Positions 24,864 to 33,069 of a DNA stretch of 64,000 nucleotides are shown in pieces. Under the pieces are notes generated by a model, which searched no databases, was not told the DNA's origin, and worked only from the letters and a program-made list of their open reading frames with translations. The stretch's first letter is position 1, and each line of letters starts with the position of its first letter. Source of the stretch: an uncultured Lentisphaeria bacterium (GTDB lineage Bacteria > Verrucomicrobiota > Lentisphaeria > Victivallales > Victivallaceae); NCBI GenBank assembly GCA_949298075.1, contig CASFVA010000036.1, forward strand, positions 62,001 through 126,000, read 5' to 3'. Made by a program: the position numbers and the translations under genes.

Positions 24864-26867
24864 ATGTTGAGATTTCTGATGCTGATTTTTTTGACCGGCG
24901 GCGTGCTGACCGCCGCGGTCGAACCCCGCCGGGCGGCTCCGCTGCCGCTGTCCGAAGCCGCCAACACCGGATTTGCCGACGAGGAGGCCCGGGACCGCCG
25001 GGGGGGCTGGATCGACAACGGCGCGGTGCAGGATCTGCGCAGCTTCCGGCCCGGACGGCTGACGCATGAGCTGGCTGATTTTGAAATCATTGATCCGGCC
25101 GCCAATCAGGGACGTTCCTGTGTAGTGCTGGGCGGTGCTTCGCACAAATATCTGCCGCGCAAGGCGGCGCAGCCGCTGGATGGTGTCGTGATGAAAACGC
25201 TGGTGCTGCTGCACGCCTCGGCCTGGACGCCGCCGGAACGCACGGAAATCGGTTCCGTCTGGGTGGATTTCACCGATAACACCAGCCTGCGGATTCCGGT
25301 GGTTGCCGGGCAGGATGTCGGCAACTGGATGCCCCCGGCGCACTACACCAATGCCCACGTCGGCTGGAAGGAAAGCCGGGACGATACTGAGGTCGGTCTC
25401 TACGTCTCCTGTTTCCCCGTGACAGATAAACCGGTGGCCCGACTGCGGTTTGAAAGCAACGGCCGGGCGGTCTGGATGATTGTCGCGGCGGCATCGTCGC
25501 CCGACCGGCTGGTGCTCGACGCCGATTTGCAGTACACGTTCCGGCGCAACGCCGATTGGCGGGAGATCCGGTTTGACCACGCGGTGGAACCGGGGTCGGC
25601 ACTGGATTTCTCGTTTCAGCTCGACGCTCCGGCGGGCAAACACGGCTTTCTCCGGGCGGTCGGGGAGAATTTTGAATTTGAAAAGCGGCCCGGAGTGCCG
25701 GTGCGCTTCTACGGCGCCAACCTCACGCTGACCGCCAACTACATGAGCCACGCCGAGGCCGATCAGCTGGCCGAGCGGCTGAGCCGGATCGGTTACAACG
25801 CGATCCGGCTGCACCATTACGACCGCGATCTGATGGTCAAAACCGCCGGTAATTCACTGGAAATTGATCCGGAGCAGCTCGATCGGCTGGAATACCTGAT
25901 CGCTGCGCTCAAGAAACGCGGTCTGTACATTCTGATTGACCTTTATTCGATCCGGGATCCGGTGGCCGGGGAGTTTTCCACTCTGCCCGGAGTCGGCCGC
26001 GGTCCGGTCGGCCGGCGTGACTACAAGCTCGGAGCCATGCTGCATCCTGAAATGAACGGCAACCTCAAGATGTTTGCCCGGAAACTGCTGACCCACGTCA
26101 ATCCCTACACCGGACTGGCGCTGATTGACGAACCGGCGCTGGCCGGAGTCTGCGTACTCAATGAGAACATGATTTTCAGCCTGTACAACGCCTGCCGGGG
26201 TGATCGGGAAATCGCCGCTTTTTTCCGGCAGAAATTCGGGGAATTTTGCGCCGCGAATCCGGCAGAGGCCCGAACCGCCTCACGCCCGGCCGTGTTCCGG
26301 CGCTTTCTTTATCAGGTATACCTTGAGTACTGGCGGGACATGGCAACTTATCTGCGCCAGCTCGGATTGCGCGCCCCGCTGACCGAACTCAACCACCGGC
26401 AGGCGCCCCTGGCGCTGGGACTGCGCGAAAACTTCGATTACGTTGATGATCACATCTACTGGGATCATCCCCGATACCTTAACCGGAAACGCGGCCAGCC
26501 GCCGATCCGACTGATCAACACTTCGGTGCTCAATGACTCGGTCCGGATTCTGCCGGTGCGCAGCATCGCTCCCACCCGGATCATCGGCAAGCCCTTCACG
26601 GTCACGGAGTACAATTTCTGCTATCCCAACGCGTTCCGGGCCGAGGGGGCGCCGGTTTTCGCCGCCTATGCCGCATTTCAGAACTGGAGTGCTCTCTACC
26701 GGTTTGATTACGCATCAGGTTATGTGTCTCTTTTCAGCCGGGTGCCGAATCAGAGTTATTTCGGGGTTTCCGCCGATCCGGTCCGGCTGCTGGGTGAGCG
26801 CATCGCCGCGGCGTTTTTCGTCCGGGGAGACCTGGCGGCGGGACGCCGGACGGTGCCGGTCACGTGA
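24864..26867 (+). CDS. Secreted clan GH-A glycoside hydrolase, N-terminal and catalytic part, cut by a frameshift
   Basis: The 667-residue frame starts with a Sec signal peptide (LRFLMLIFLTGGVLTAA), then a beta-sandwich-like region, then a TIM barrel from about residue 275 (RFYGANLTLTANYMS, YNAIRLHHYDRD). The likely acid/base is E434 in CVLNEN and the likely nucleophile E582 in VTEYNF, the usual beta-4 and beta-7 positions of GH-A enzymes. The closest named family cannot be fixed. The frame stops at TGA 26865 within RTVPVT, and the rest continues in another frame from 26864. Inserting one G to make ACG-GTG-AAG would join both parts. It follows the beta-helix gene by 10 bases. Confidence 0.78.
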   Translation: MLRFLMLIFLTGGVLTAAVEPRRAAPLPLSEAANTGFADEEARDRRGGWIDNGAVQDLRSFRPGRLTHELADFEIIDPAANQGRSCVVLGGASHKYLPRKAAQPLDGVVMKTLVLLHASAWTPPERTEIGSVWVDFTDNTSLRIPVVAGQDVGNWMPPAHYTNAHVGWKESRDDTEVGLYVSCFPVTDKPVARLRFESNGRAVWMIVAAASSPDRLVLDADLQYTFRRNADWREIRFDHAVEPGSALDFSFQLDAPAGKHGFLRAVGENFEFEKRPGVPVRFYGANLTLTANYMSHAEADQLAERLSRIGYNAIRLHHYDRDLMVKTAGNSLEIDPEQLDRLEYLIAALKKRGLYILIDLYSIRDPVAGEFSTLPGVGRGPVGRRDYKLGAMLHPEMNGNLKMFARKLLTHVNPYTGLALIDEPALAGVCVLNENMIFSLYNACRGDREIAAFFRQKFGEFCAANPAEARTASRPAVFRRFLYQVYLEYWRDMATYLRQLGLRAPLTELNHRQAPLALGLRENFDYVDDHIYWDHPRYLNRKRGQPPIRLINTSVLNDSVRILPVRSIAPTRIIGKPFTVTEYNFCYPNAFRAEGAPVFAAYAAFQNWSALYRFDYASGYVSLFSRVPNQSYFGVSADPVRLLGERIAAAFFVRGDLAAGRRTVPVT

Positions 26868-27517
26868 AGCGGGCCGATTTTGACGCGGCTTACACCGAGG
26901 ACTTCCCCGCCGCCTGCGGACTGGCGGGTTTGCTGGAGCGGATCGGTTCCGAGCCGGGCGGGAAAACCGGATTGTCCCGCCCGGTTGATTTTCCCGGCGA
27001 CAAGACATTCACCTCCGCGACCGGGGAAATCACCGCCGACCTCAGGCGCGGTACGTTCCGGGCCGCCGGCAGGCGCAGCGAAGCGCTGGTGCTGCCCGAG
27101 GGCGCCAGACTCACCGGCCGGCGGCTGACCGTTGACAACCGCCACGGCTGGTGCGTCGCCGCATTGATCGACCGGCCGGAACCGGGTCGCCGGCTGATTT
27201 TGCATCTCACCGATGCGCGAAGCGAAGGCATGGAGTTTGCCACCCCGGAGGATCAGGTGGTGCTGGCGCTGCCCAAAGCGACCGCGCTGCTGGGCCGCCG
27301 CGGCGTGGCGGAGTTCTCCGTCGCCGTGCCGGAGGGGCGGTATGAACTGTTCGCGCTGGACATCACCGGCCGGCGGCTGGCGCCGGTTCCTTTTGATTGG
27401 AAGGACGGTCGTCTGGTGTTTACGGCCGATACTTTTGCCGTGCCGGGCCGTGTGGTGTTCGCCTATGAACTGGCAGCTCAGGCGCCGGATTCCGGGACTG
27501 CCGCAACTGTAAATTAA
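26864..27517 (+). pseudogene. C-terminal part of the frameshifted GH-A hydrolase
   Basis: This 217-residue frame begins VKRADFDAAYTEDFP exactly where the upstream hydrolase is interrupted. It lacks a signal peptide or its own ribosome site and consists of beta-strands ending RVVFAYELAAQ, as expected for the C-terminal beta-sandwich of a GH-A enzyme. A GTGA overlap could in principle allow coupled translation as a separate chain, so two subunits are an alternative, but a one-base deletion or sequencing error is simpler. Confidence 0.7.
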
Positions 27518-27537
27518 ACCGAAAGGAGTTCAGAAAA

Positions 27538-28059
27538 ATGAAAAAACCTGGTCTGCTGATCGCATGTTTTGCCGTGATTGCGGTACTGGGAGCGGTTGAA
27601 CCCGGCGCGGTGGTTCTGGTTCGGGCCCAGTCCAATGTCGACATCCGCGAGTGCGGCGACGGGCTGGCCCGGATGAGCCGCAAAGGCCCCACCGCATATT
27701 CGATCCGATACGATCTCACCGACGAATGGCGGGAGATCAAGGTCGTGTTCGCGCTGGAGCAGGACGGCGAAGCTATCCTGTCGTTCTATGGTCAGCCCAC
27801 GACCGGGCCCGATAAAAAGCGGGTGGCGAACTGGGCTGACTTTGAGGAGGTTGCCGTTGACGGCCAGGTCCGGATCAAGGGACCGGTGGCGGTGACTTCC
27901 CGTCCCCACGGGGTGCGGCAGTTCCGGATCAGGCTCAAGGCCGGCGAACCGGCCACGATTGCCGCCAGAATCCGCAAATCGACTCCGGAAACCATCGCCG
28001 CCGCCGAGATTGACATTCAAAAGCGCGTTGAACGCGCCGCCCGCAGAAAAGCTAAATGA
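27538..28059 (+). CDS. Small secreted protein, paralogue of the gene at 32320-32868
   Basis: The 173-residue protein has an N-terminal signal peptide (KKPGLLIACFAVIAVLGAV). The mature part shares a pattern with the protein encoded at 32320-32868: E-W-x-x-I, D-G...L-x-F-x-G-Q-x-T, N-W-x-D-F-x-x-V-x-V-x-G, a K-x-P-V-A or G-P-V-A turn, I-x-A-x-I-R-K-S, and a basic tail of R, A and K. The predicted fold is a small beta-sandwich, perhaps glycan-binding, but no family is recognised. AAAGGAG precedes the ATG. Its stop overlaps the next start in ATGA. Confidence 0.78.
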   Translation: MKKPGLLIACFAVIAVLGAVEPGAVVLVRAQSNVDIRECGDGLARMSRKGPTAYSIRYDLTDEWREIKVVFALEQDGEAILSFYGQPTTGPDKKRVANWADFEEVAVDGQVRIKGPVAVTSRPHGVRQFRIRLKAGEPATIAARIRKSTPETIAAAEIDIQKRVERAARRKAK

Positions 28060-31000
28060 AGTCGGCGTCCCTTCTGCTTGAGGGGTTGGCCGTCGCCGTC
28101 GCCTGGGGCGCCGCCGCCGGCCAGCCGGAATTGCGGTTTTACGCTCCGTTTGACGGCAGTCCGCGGTCGGTGGCCGGAATCCGGGCTGCGCCGCTGGCGG
28201 CACGGCGGCTGGAGTACGCTCCCGGAATCCGGGGAAAGGCTCTCAAGATGAGCGGAGCCGGGGCGATGCTGTGCTATGCGATCGCCGGCAATCTCTCCCT
28301 GAAGCGCGGCACGATCACGTTCTGGTACCGGCCGCTGTGGGAGACGCCGTCCCGGGAAAAAATTCCGATCCGCAGCCTCTTTTCCACCGACCGGCCATCC
28401 GCAAAGCGAGGTTCAGGCGATCTGACGATTTTCGCCTGGTCCACCAATGTCCGGGCCGACATCAACGCTGTTCCGGACCGCAAGAAAGGCCTCAACCTCC
28501 TGGAGCCGGGCCGCTGGAGTCATGTTGCCCTGACCTGGGAAAACAACGACTACACGCTGTATGTCGACGGCGTCGCCGCAGCGGCCGGCCGGGCTCACGA
28601 CGCCCGCAACCTGATGCTGCGCCCCGGCGTAACTTTTCCCCATCCGGCCCGACCGGCGGACTTTGCCAGGATCAAAAACTTTTACATCGGTTCCGACGCC
28701 CCCGGAAACCGGGCGGCAGCCGACGGTCTGATCGACGAGTTTAAAATCTACGATGGACCGCTTTCCGCCGCCGCGGTGGCGGCGGAGGCCGCCCGGATCC
28801 GGCCGCTGTATGCCACGCGTTCACTGCGGCGTTATGTACTGGCGGAACGCTCCGGGGAACGGTTGCGGTTCGAGGTGGTCAATTCGGGAACCCGTCCGGA
28901 GACGTTCCGCTGGGAATGCGTCGACGCCGCCGGCCATACGGTTGCCGCCGCTCCGGAGCCGCTCACGGTTGAACCCGGCGGCCGGCTGCGGGTGGAACCG
29001 GAACTGCAGGCTGCCGCCGGCCGCGGCTGGTTCCGGGTGCTTTCCCCGGCGGGGACGGAGGTGCTGCGGCGGGAGTTCTGGAGTATTCCCGCCCGCAATC
29101 CGATGCTCTCGGATTCCCCGGGCTTCCGGTTGGAACCGCTTTTCACTCTGCGCCCGGCGGAGCTGACCGGTGATCCCGACCGTTTTGCCGCCATCGGCCG
29201 GTGGCGGGTGGGCGAACTGGCCGGAAGTCGTTATCTGGAAGCGGGACCGGAGCGGTGCGACCGCTTCGCCGTCCGGATGAAACTGCCGGAGTCCGGCGTA
29301 CCCTATCTCATTGAAGTCGATTACCCCGACGACTGCAAACGCACCGCCGACCTGGTGTTCCAGCCTTCCGGATCGAACGGCTCCGCCTTTGACATGCAGG
29401 TCGGTTATTTAACCGGCGGCAGCCGGCCGCTTTCCGGGCGCTTTGTGACCAGTTCGCGGATTTACTGGGCGCCGGACACCGATGTTACCATGATCGCGAT
29501 GAGCGCCCGTTCCGGGACTCCCGCCGCAGTGGCGGAAGTCCGGGTGAGCCGGGTGCTTGGCGGCCTGCCCGACCGACACACCAGGGGAGCGGCGCCGGTC
29601 GAAGGCCGGCGGCGGATTGTCGGCATGAATTTCGAGGACCCCTCGCTGTGCAGCGGTTTCGGCGTCGATCCCTTTTCGCCGGCGGGCGGCATGATGATTG
29701 CCGACCGGCTGAGTGCCTACATGCGCTTCAGCGGGCAGGAGGCGCTGATTTATCCGCTCTGGTTCTACGGCGGGCGGATCGGCGAAGAGTACACCGGGCG
29801 GTCCCATGCGCCGGGATTTGCCTGGCTGTGGTGCAAACGCTTTGAGTCGCTCGACCTGGATTTTTACGCCGCACTCAATCTCTACAGCATGCCGGGGTAC
29901 GATCTGAATCCGCCGCGGGAAAAACTGGGGAGCGGCGCCTATCACGCCACCGCGTTTTCGGTGCTGGATACCGGCGATCCCTCCACCCGCGGACTGCATC
30001 GCGAACCGCCGCTTTTCAACTTCATGCATCCCGAAACCGTAAATTACGTCAAAGCCGCGCTGGATGATGTCTGTGACGAACTCGGCGATTCCCCCGCGTT
30101 CAAGGGAGTGGTGCTCAATATTTCGCCCCGCTCCTTTCTGTCGTTCGGCAGCATTCACGCCGGCTACAACGACTATGTCGTCGCCGCCTTTGAGCGTGAC
30201 ACCGGAATCCGGGTGCCGGTGGACCGGGCCGATCCCCGGCGAGGGGAACTTTACGCCCGGTGGCTGCTGGAGCACGCCCGCGAGCAGTGGCTCGACTGGC
30301 GCTGTCTCCAGGTTACGAAGTTTCACCGGGAACTGGCTGAGCATCTGCAGACACGGCGGCCGGATCTCACCCTTACGGTCAATCCCCGCTTCAGTTACGA
30401 ACGTTTTCTCCGGGATCCGGAGTTCATGATCCCAGGTTATCAGACGCGGAAATTGCGGGAGGCCGGTTTTGATCCCCGGCTCGGCGGCGATCAGCCGAAT
30501 CTGGCTTTCATGCACACGGTCTTCCCGGTTGCCGCCCGCCACCGGGAAGGCATGGGCGAGCCGGCTGCGGCGCTGGCCCGGGCTGAGCAGCTGGAGCAGA
30601 CGCCCGAGTACTATGAAATTCTGAAGGGCGCCCGCCGGATTTTGATCCACCAGCATGACATCTACTGGGAGTCCCGGGTGGGCGGCGGTCACAAGCCTAA
30701 CATGGACAGTCGGGAAAAGGATGCGCCCAATCCGCTGCGTACTCCGTGGCTGCGCGAGACGGTGTGGCGGGTCGGCGTGCTCAATCCCGCCGGCCGCGAG
30801 GTGCTGCGCCCGTATGTGCTGCCGCTGCGCTTCGGGGATCTGCTGGGGGCGACCCGGGGCGGTTTTCTGATCGGGACCCATGGCTCAGAACCGGAAATCG
30901 CGGAGTTTTCCCGGGTGTTCCGGGCGCTGCCGGCGCAGGAATTTGCCGATGAGTGGGCGCCCTCCGGGGACATCCGGATCCGGCGTTTCTCCGGCGACGG

Positions 31001-31181
31001 CATGGAGTGGCGCTACATCGTCAACACCGGAAGCCGGGAGCTGGAGGCCGAACTGGACTTCCCCACGCCTGCGTTCACGGTTCCGGAAGGCGAAGCGGTG
31101 GCGCCCGGCCGTCACCGGCTGCGCCTGAAACCCTATGAGCTCCGGGCGTTCCGCCGTCCGGTTCCGCCGGCTGCGTCATGA
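28056..31181 (+). CDS. Large secreted protein with LamG-like domain and putative glycan-hydrolase barrel
   Basis: The 1041-residue protein starts with a signal peptide (KSASLLLEGLAVAVAWGAAA). Residues of about 25-255 form a concanavalin-like LamG domain (GRWSHVALTWENNDYTLYVDG, LIDEFKIYDGPLS). A middle beta-rich part follows, then from about 520 a barrel-like region with PLFNFMHPETVNYVKAALDDV, FKGVVLNISPRSF and HQHDIYWES. The C-terminal strand domain ends in PYELRAFRRP, common in glycoside hydrolases. No named GH family could be assigned; GHL-type proteins are the nearest impression. It overlaps its neighbours by 4 bases on each side, indicating translational coupling. Confidence 0.78.
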   Translation: MKSASLLLEGLAVAVAWGAAAGQPELRFYAPFDGSPRSVAGIRAAPLAARRLEYAPGIRGKALKMSGAGAMLCYAIAGNLSLKRGTITFWYRPLWETPSREKIPIRSLFSTDRPSAKRGSGDLTIFAWSTNVRADINAVPDRKKGLNLLEPGRWSHVALTWENNDYTLYVDGVAAAAGRAHDARNLMLRPGVTFPHPARPADFARIKNFYIGSDAPGNRAAADGLIDEFKIYDGPLSAAAVAAEAARIRPLYATRSLRRYVLAERSGERLRFEVVNSGTRPETFRWECVDAAGHTVAAAPEPLTVEPGGRLRVEPELQAAAGRGWFRVLSPAGTEVLRREFWSIPARNPMLSDSPGFRLEPLFTLRPAELTGDPDRFAAIGRWRVGELAGSRYLEAGPERCDRFAVRMKLPESGVPYLIEVDYPDDCKRTADLVFQPSGSNGSAFDMQVGYLTGGSRPLSGRFVTSSRIYWAPDTDVTMIAMSARSGTPAAVAEVRVSRVLGGLPDRHTRGAAPVEGRRRIVGMNFEDPSLCSGFGVDPFSPAGGMMIADRLSAYMRFSGQEALIYPLWFYGGRIGEEYTGRSHAPGFAWLWCKRFESLDLDFYAALNLYSMPGYDLNPPREKLGSGAYHATAFSVLDTGDPSTRGLHREPPLFNFMHPETVNYVKAALDDVCDELGDSPAFKGVVLNISPRSFLSFGSIHAGYNDYVVAAFERDTGIRVPVDRADPRRGELYARWLLEHAREQWLDWRCLQVTKFHRELAEHLQTRRPDLTLTVNPRFSYERFLRDPEFMIPGYQTRKLREAGFDPRLGGDQPNLAFMHTVFPVAARHREGMGEPAAALARAEQLEQTPEYYEILKGARRILIHQHDIYWESRVGGGHKPNMDSREKDAPNPLRTPWLRETVWRVGVLNPAGREVLRPYVLPLRFGDLLGATRGGFLIGTHGSEPEIAEFSRVFRALPAQEFADEWAPSGDIRIRRFSGDGMEWRYIVNTGSRELEAELDFPTPAFTVPEGEAVAPGRHRLRLKPYELRAFRRPVPPAAS

Positions 31182-32131
31182 TCCGGCGCCGTCGACTTGC
31201 GATCGCCGGAATCATTCTGGCGGCGACCGCGCTCGCCGGGGTCCGGCAATGGGTTCTGGCCCGGGACTGCCGCCGTCGCGAGCTCCGGCTTCAGGAACTG
31301 GTCCGGCAGGCGGCCGGGACTCCGGCCGCGTTCCGGGCCAAGGCGGTCAACTCTCCGGAAGGAGTGGCGGTGCGGAGCGTTCTGACCCGGGTGGAGCCGC
31401 CGCCGAACAGCTGCAACTGGGGTACTCCGGGGGGCGCGGCGCGCTATCTTGACGATCTGGAACGCGCCATCCGGCGCGACCTGCAGTGGCGGATTCCGCC
31501 GCCGGTGTTTGCCGCGCCGCCGCTGGCCGTACCGCTGCGGATTGACGGGATGACCGCTCCCGGGGAGTGGGACGGCGCCTGGCGCAGTGACGGCGAATAT
31601 CCGCTGGACAGCGCCGAACGGGAGTCCTCCGCCACCCGCTGGCGGCTCGGCTGGGATCGCCATTTTGTCTACTTCTGCGCGGAAATTGCCGATACTGAAG
31701 TGATTGAAACCAATGTCCGCCATCCGTACCGCGATGATTCGTTTGAATTTTTTCTGCTGCCGGATGAGCGGCTTCACACTTACTTTGAGCTGGTGTTTTC
31801 TCCGTCCGGAGCCGCCTATCTGCGGACCGCCGTGCAGTCGGCCCGGCAGCGTTACTCCCTCGAACCGGAAGCCCCGGCCGGACTGGAATACCGGGTCGGA
31901 CGGCATGCCGGCGGTTACGTTGTGGAGGGTCGTTTGCCGTTTGCCGCACTGCCGGGGTATTTGCTGGGCAATCCGCCGAAACCCGGAGAAACGCTGAAAT
32001 TCATGATGGTCCGCACCGACCGCGATGCGGCCGGCCGCTACCGGCGCACCACGCCCTTTCCGGCCTGCGGTGACGGTCACAACCTGGCGGTTTACGCCAC
32101 GCTGCGGCTTCTGGCCCCGGCGGCTGATTGA
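31178..32131 (+). CDS. Membrane-anchored CBM9-like (DOMON-type) carbohydrate-binding protein
   Basis: The 317-residue protein has an N-terminal membrane anchor (RLAIAGIILAATALAG) without a clear cleavage site. Residues of about 110-315 match the carbohydrate-binding family 9-like fold: IDGMTAPGEWDGAW, LGWDRHFVYFCAEIADTEV, YRDDSFEFFLLPD, YFELVFSPSGA and TPFPACGDGHN. Such domains bind glycan ends or decorate enzymes. ATGA overlap with the preceding gene couples its translation. It is the last gene of the operon and is followed by a terminator. Confidence 0.82.
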   Translation: MIRRRRLAIAGIILAATALAGVRQWVLARDCRRRELRLQELVRQAAGTPAAFRAKAVNSPEGVAVRSVLTRVEPPPNSCNWGTPGGAARYLDDLERAIRRDLQWRIPPPVFAAPPLAVPLRIDGMTAPGEWDGAWRSDGEYPLDSAERESSATRWRLGWDRHFVYFCAEIADTEVIETNVRHPYRDDSFEFFLLPDERLHTYFELVFSPSGAAYLRTAVQSARQRYSLEPEAPAGLEYRVGRHAGGYVVEGRLPFAALPGYLLGNPPKPGETLKFMMVRTDRDAAGRYRRTTPFPACGDGHNLAVYATLRLLAPAAD

Positions 32132-32281
32132 AGGCGTCGGAGGGAATTGAGGTGTCCGGTGCGCCGCCGGTGTCTGCCGCGCCGCCGGCCGGAGATTCCC
32201 CGGGCGGACGCTGACTCCTTCTGCCTAAACGTGGCGGATGGAATTGGAAGAACCGTTTTCGGGCCAAAGGCGGCTCTGAAA

Positions 32282-32321
32282 CGAAGCGGGGGACGGCTGC
32301 CCGCCCCCCGTTTCGGTTTTT
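32282..32321 (+). terminator. Terminator of the glycan operon
   Basis: An 11-bp GC-rich stem (32282-32292 with 32305-32315, one G-T pair) is followed by GGTTTTT. It sits between two convergent genes and its T-run touches the stop codon of the minus-strand gene. Confidence 0.75.
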
Positions 32322-32868
32322 ATTTTCCGTTTTGAGCCGCTTTTTTGGCCGCTGCTTTCTTAATCGCGGCCCGGTCGGCTTTTTTGCGGGCGTTGTATTC
32401 GCCGCGGGCGGCATCGGTAGGCAGACTTTTGCGGATTTTCGCTTTGATTTCCAAAGGCGTTCCGGAGGTGGCGTCCACCCGGATGCTCTTGGCTCCGTAA
32501 GAGCGGGCAGACGCGGCCACCGGCCGTTTGACGTAAACTTTGCCGTTGACCGAAACCTGGTCGAAGTCCACCCAGTTGTAGACCGGTTTCTTGGCGGAAT
32601 TTCGGGTCGTCTGCCCGGCGAACTGGAGCGAGATTTTACCGTCTTCCGCCGGCGTGACCGTCAGCGCAATGTCGCTCCACTCCTTGTCCACCGGAAACGC
32701 CACCACTTTGCGGGCGCCGGTTTTGACCTTGGGATCGGTCACTTTTTTCGAACCGGAGGCCTCGACCTTGACCGGTTTCTTGGTGTTGATGGTGACCAGC
32801 GCGTCGAAATCGGCGGCGTAACCGACCAGTCCGGCCAGCAGCAGCGCCGGCAACCAGAATTTTTTCAT
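32320..32868 (-). CDS. Small secreted protein with Lys/Ala-rich tail, paralogue of the gene at 27538-28059
   Basis: The 182-residue protein starts with a signal peptide (KKFWLPALLLAGLVGYAADF). It shares the EWxxI, FxGQxT, NWxDFxxVxVxGxVxxKxPVA and IxAxIRKS pattern with the small secreted protein of the operon on the other strand. Its last 35 residues are very rich in K and A. Function is unknown. It may be soluble in the periplasm or cell-surface associated, with a basic tail that could contact anionic polymers. AGAGGG lies ahead of the ATG. Confidence 0.78.
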   Translation of the reverse strand: MKKFWLPALLLAGLVGYAADFDALVTINTKKPVKVEASGSKKVTDPKVKTGARKVVAFPVDKEWSDIALTVTPAEDGKISLQFAGQTTRNSAKKPVYNWVDFDQVSVNGKVYVKRPVAASARSYGAKSIRVDATSGTPLEIKAKIRKSLPTDAARGEYNARKKADRAAIKKAAAKKAAQNGK

Positions 32869-32989
32869 GAAACTACCCTCTGATTAAATTGATGAAACAG
32901 GAGAATTCCGACAGTATATTCATTTGCCTCAGCGTTTTGTCGCTTTATACAATAACCTCCTGCCCGGGTCATTTCAAGTATCCGGCGGT

Positions 32990-33017
32990 TTGAAAAACGA
33001 CAAAGTTCCCCTATATT
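32990..33017 (+). promoter_or_regulatory. Promoter of the GH36-like gene
   Basis: TTGAAA (32990-32995) and TATATT (33012-33017) are 16 bases apart, with the gene start about 45 bases after the predicted transcription start. Confidence 0.6.
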
Positions 33018-33069
33018 AACTCTACGGTCCGGGAACAGGTCTCCCGACCGTCAATTTGTGGAGAAATTT

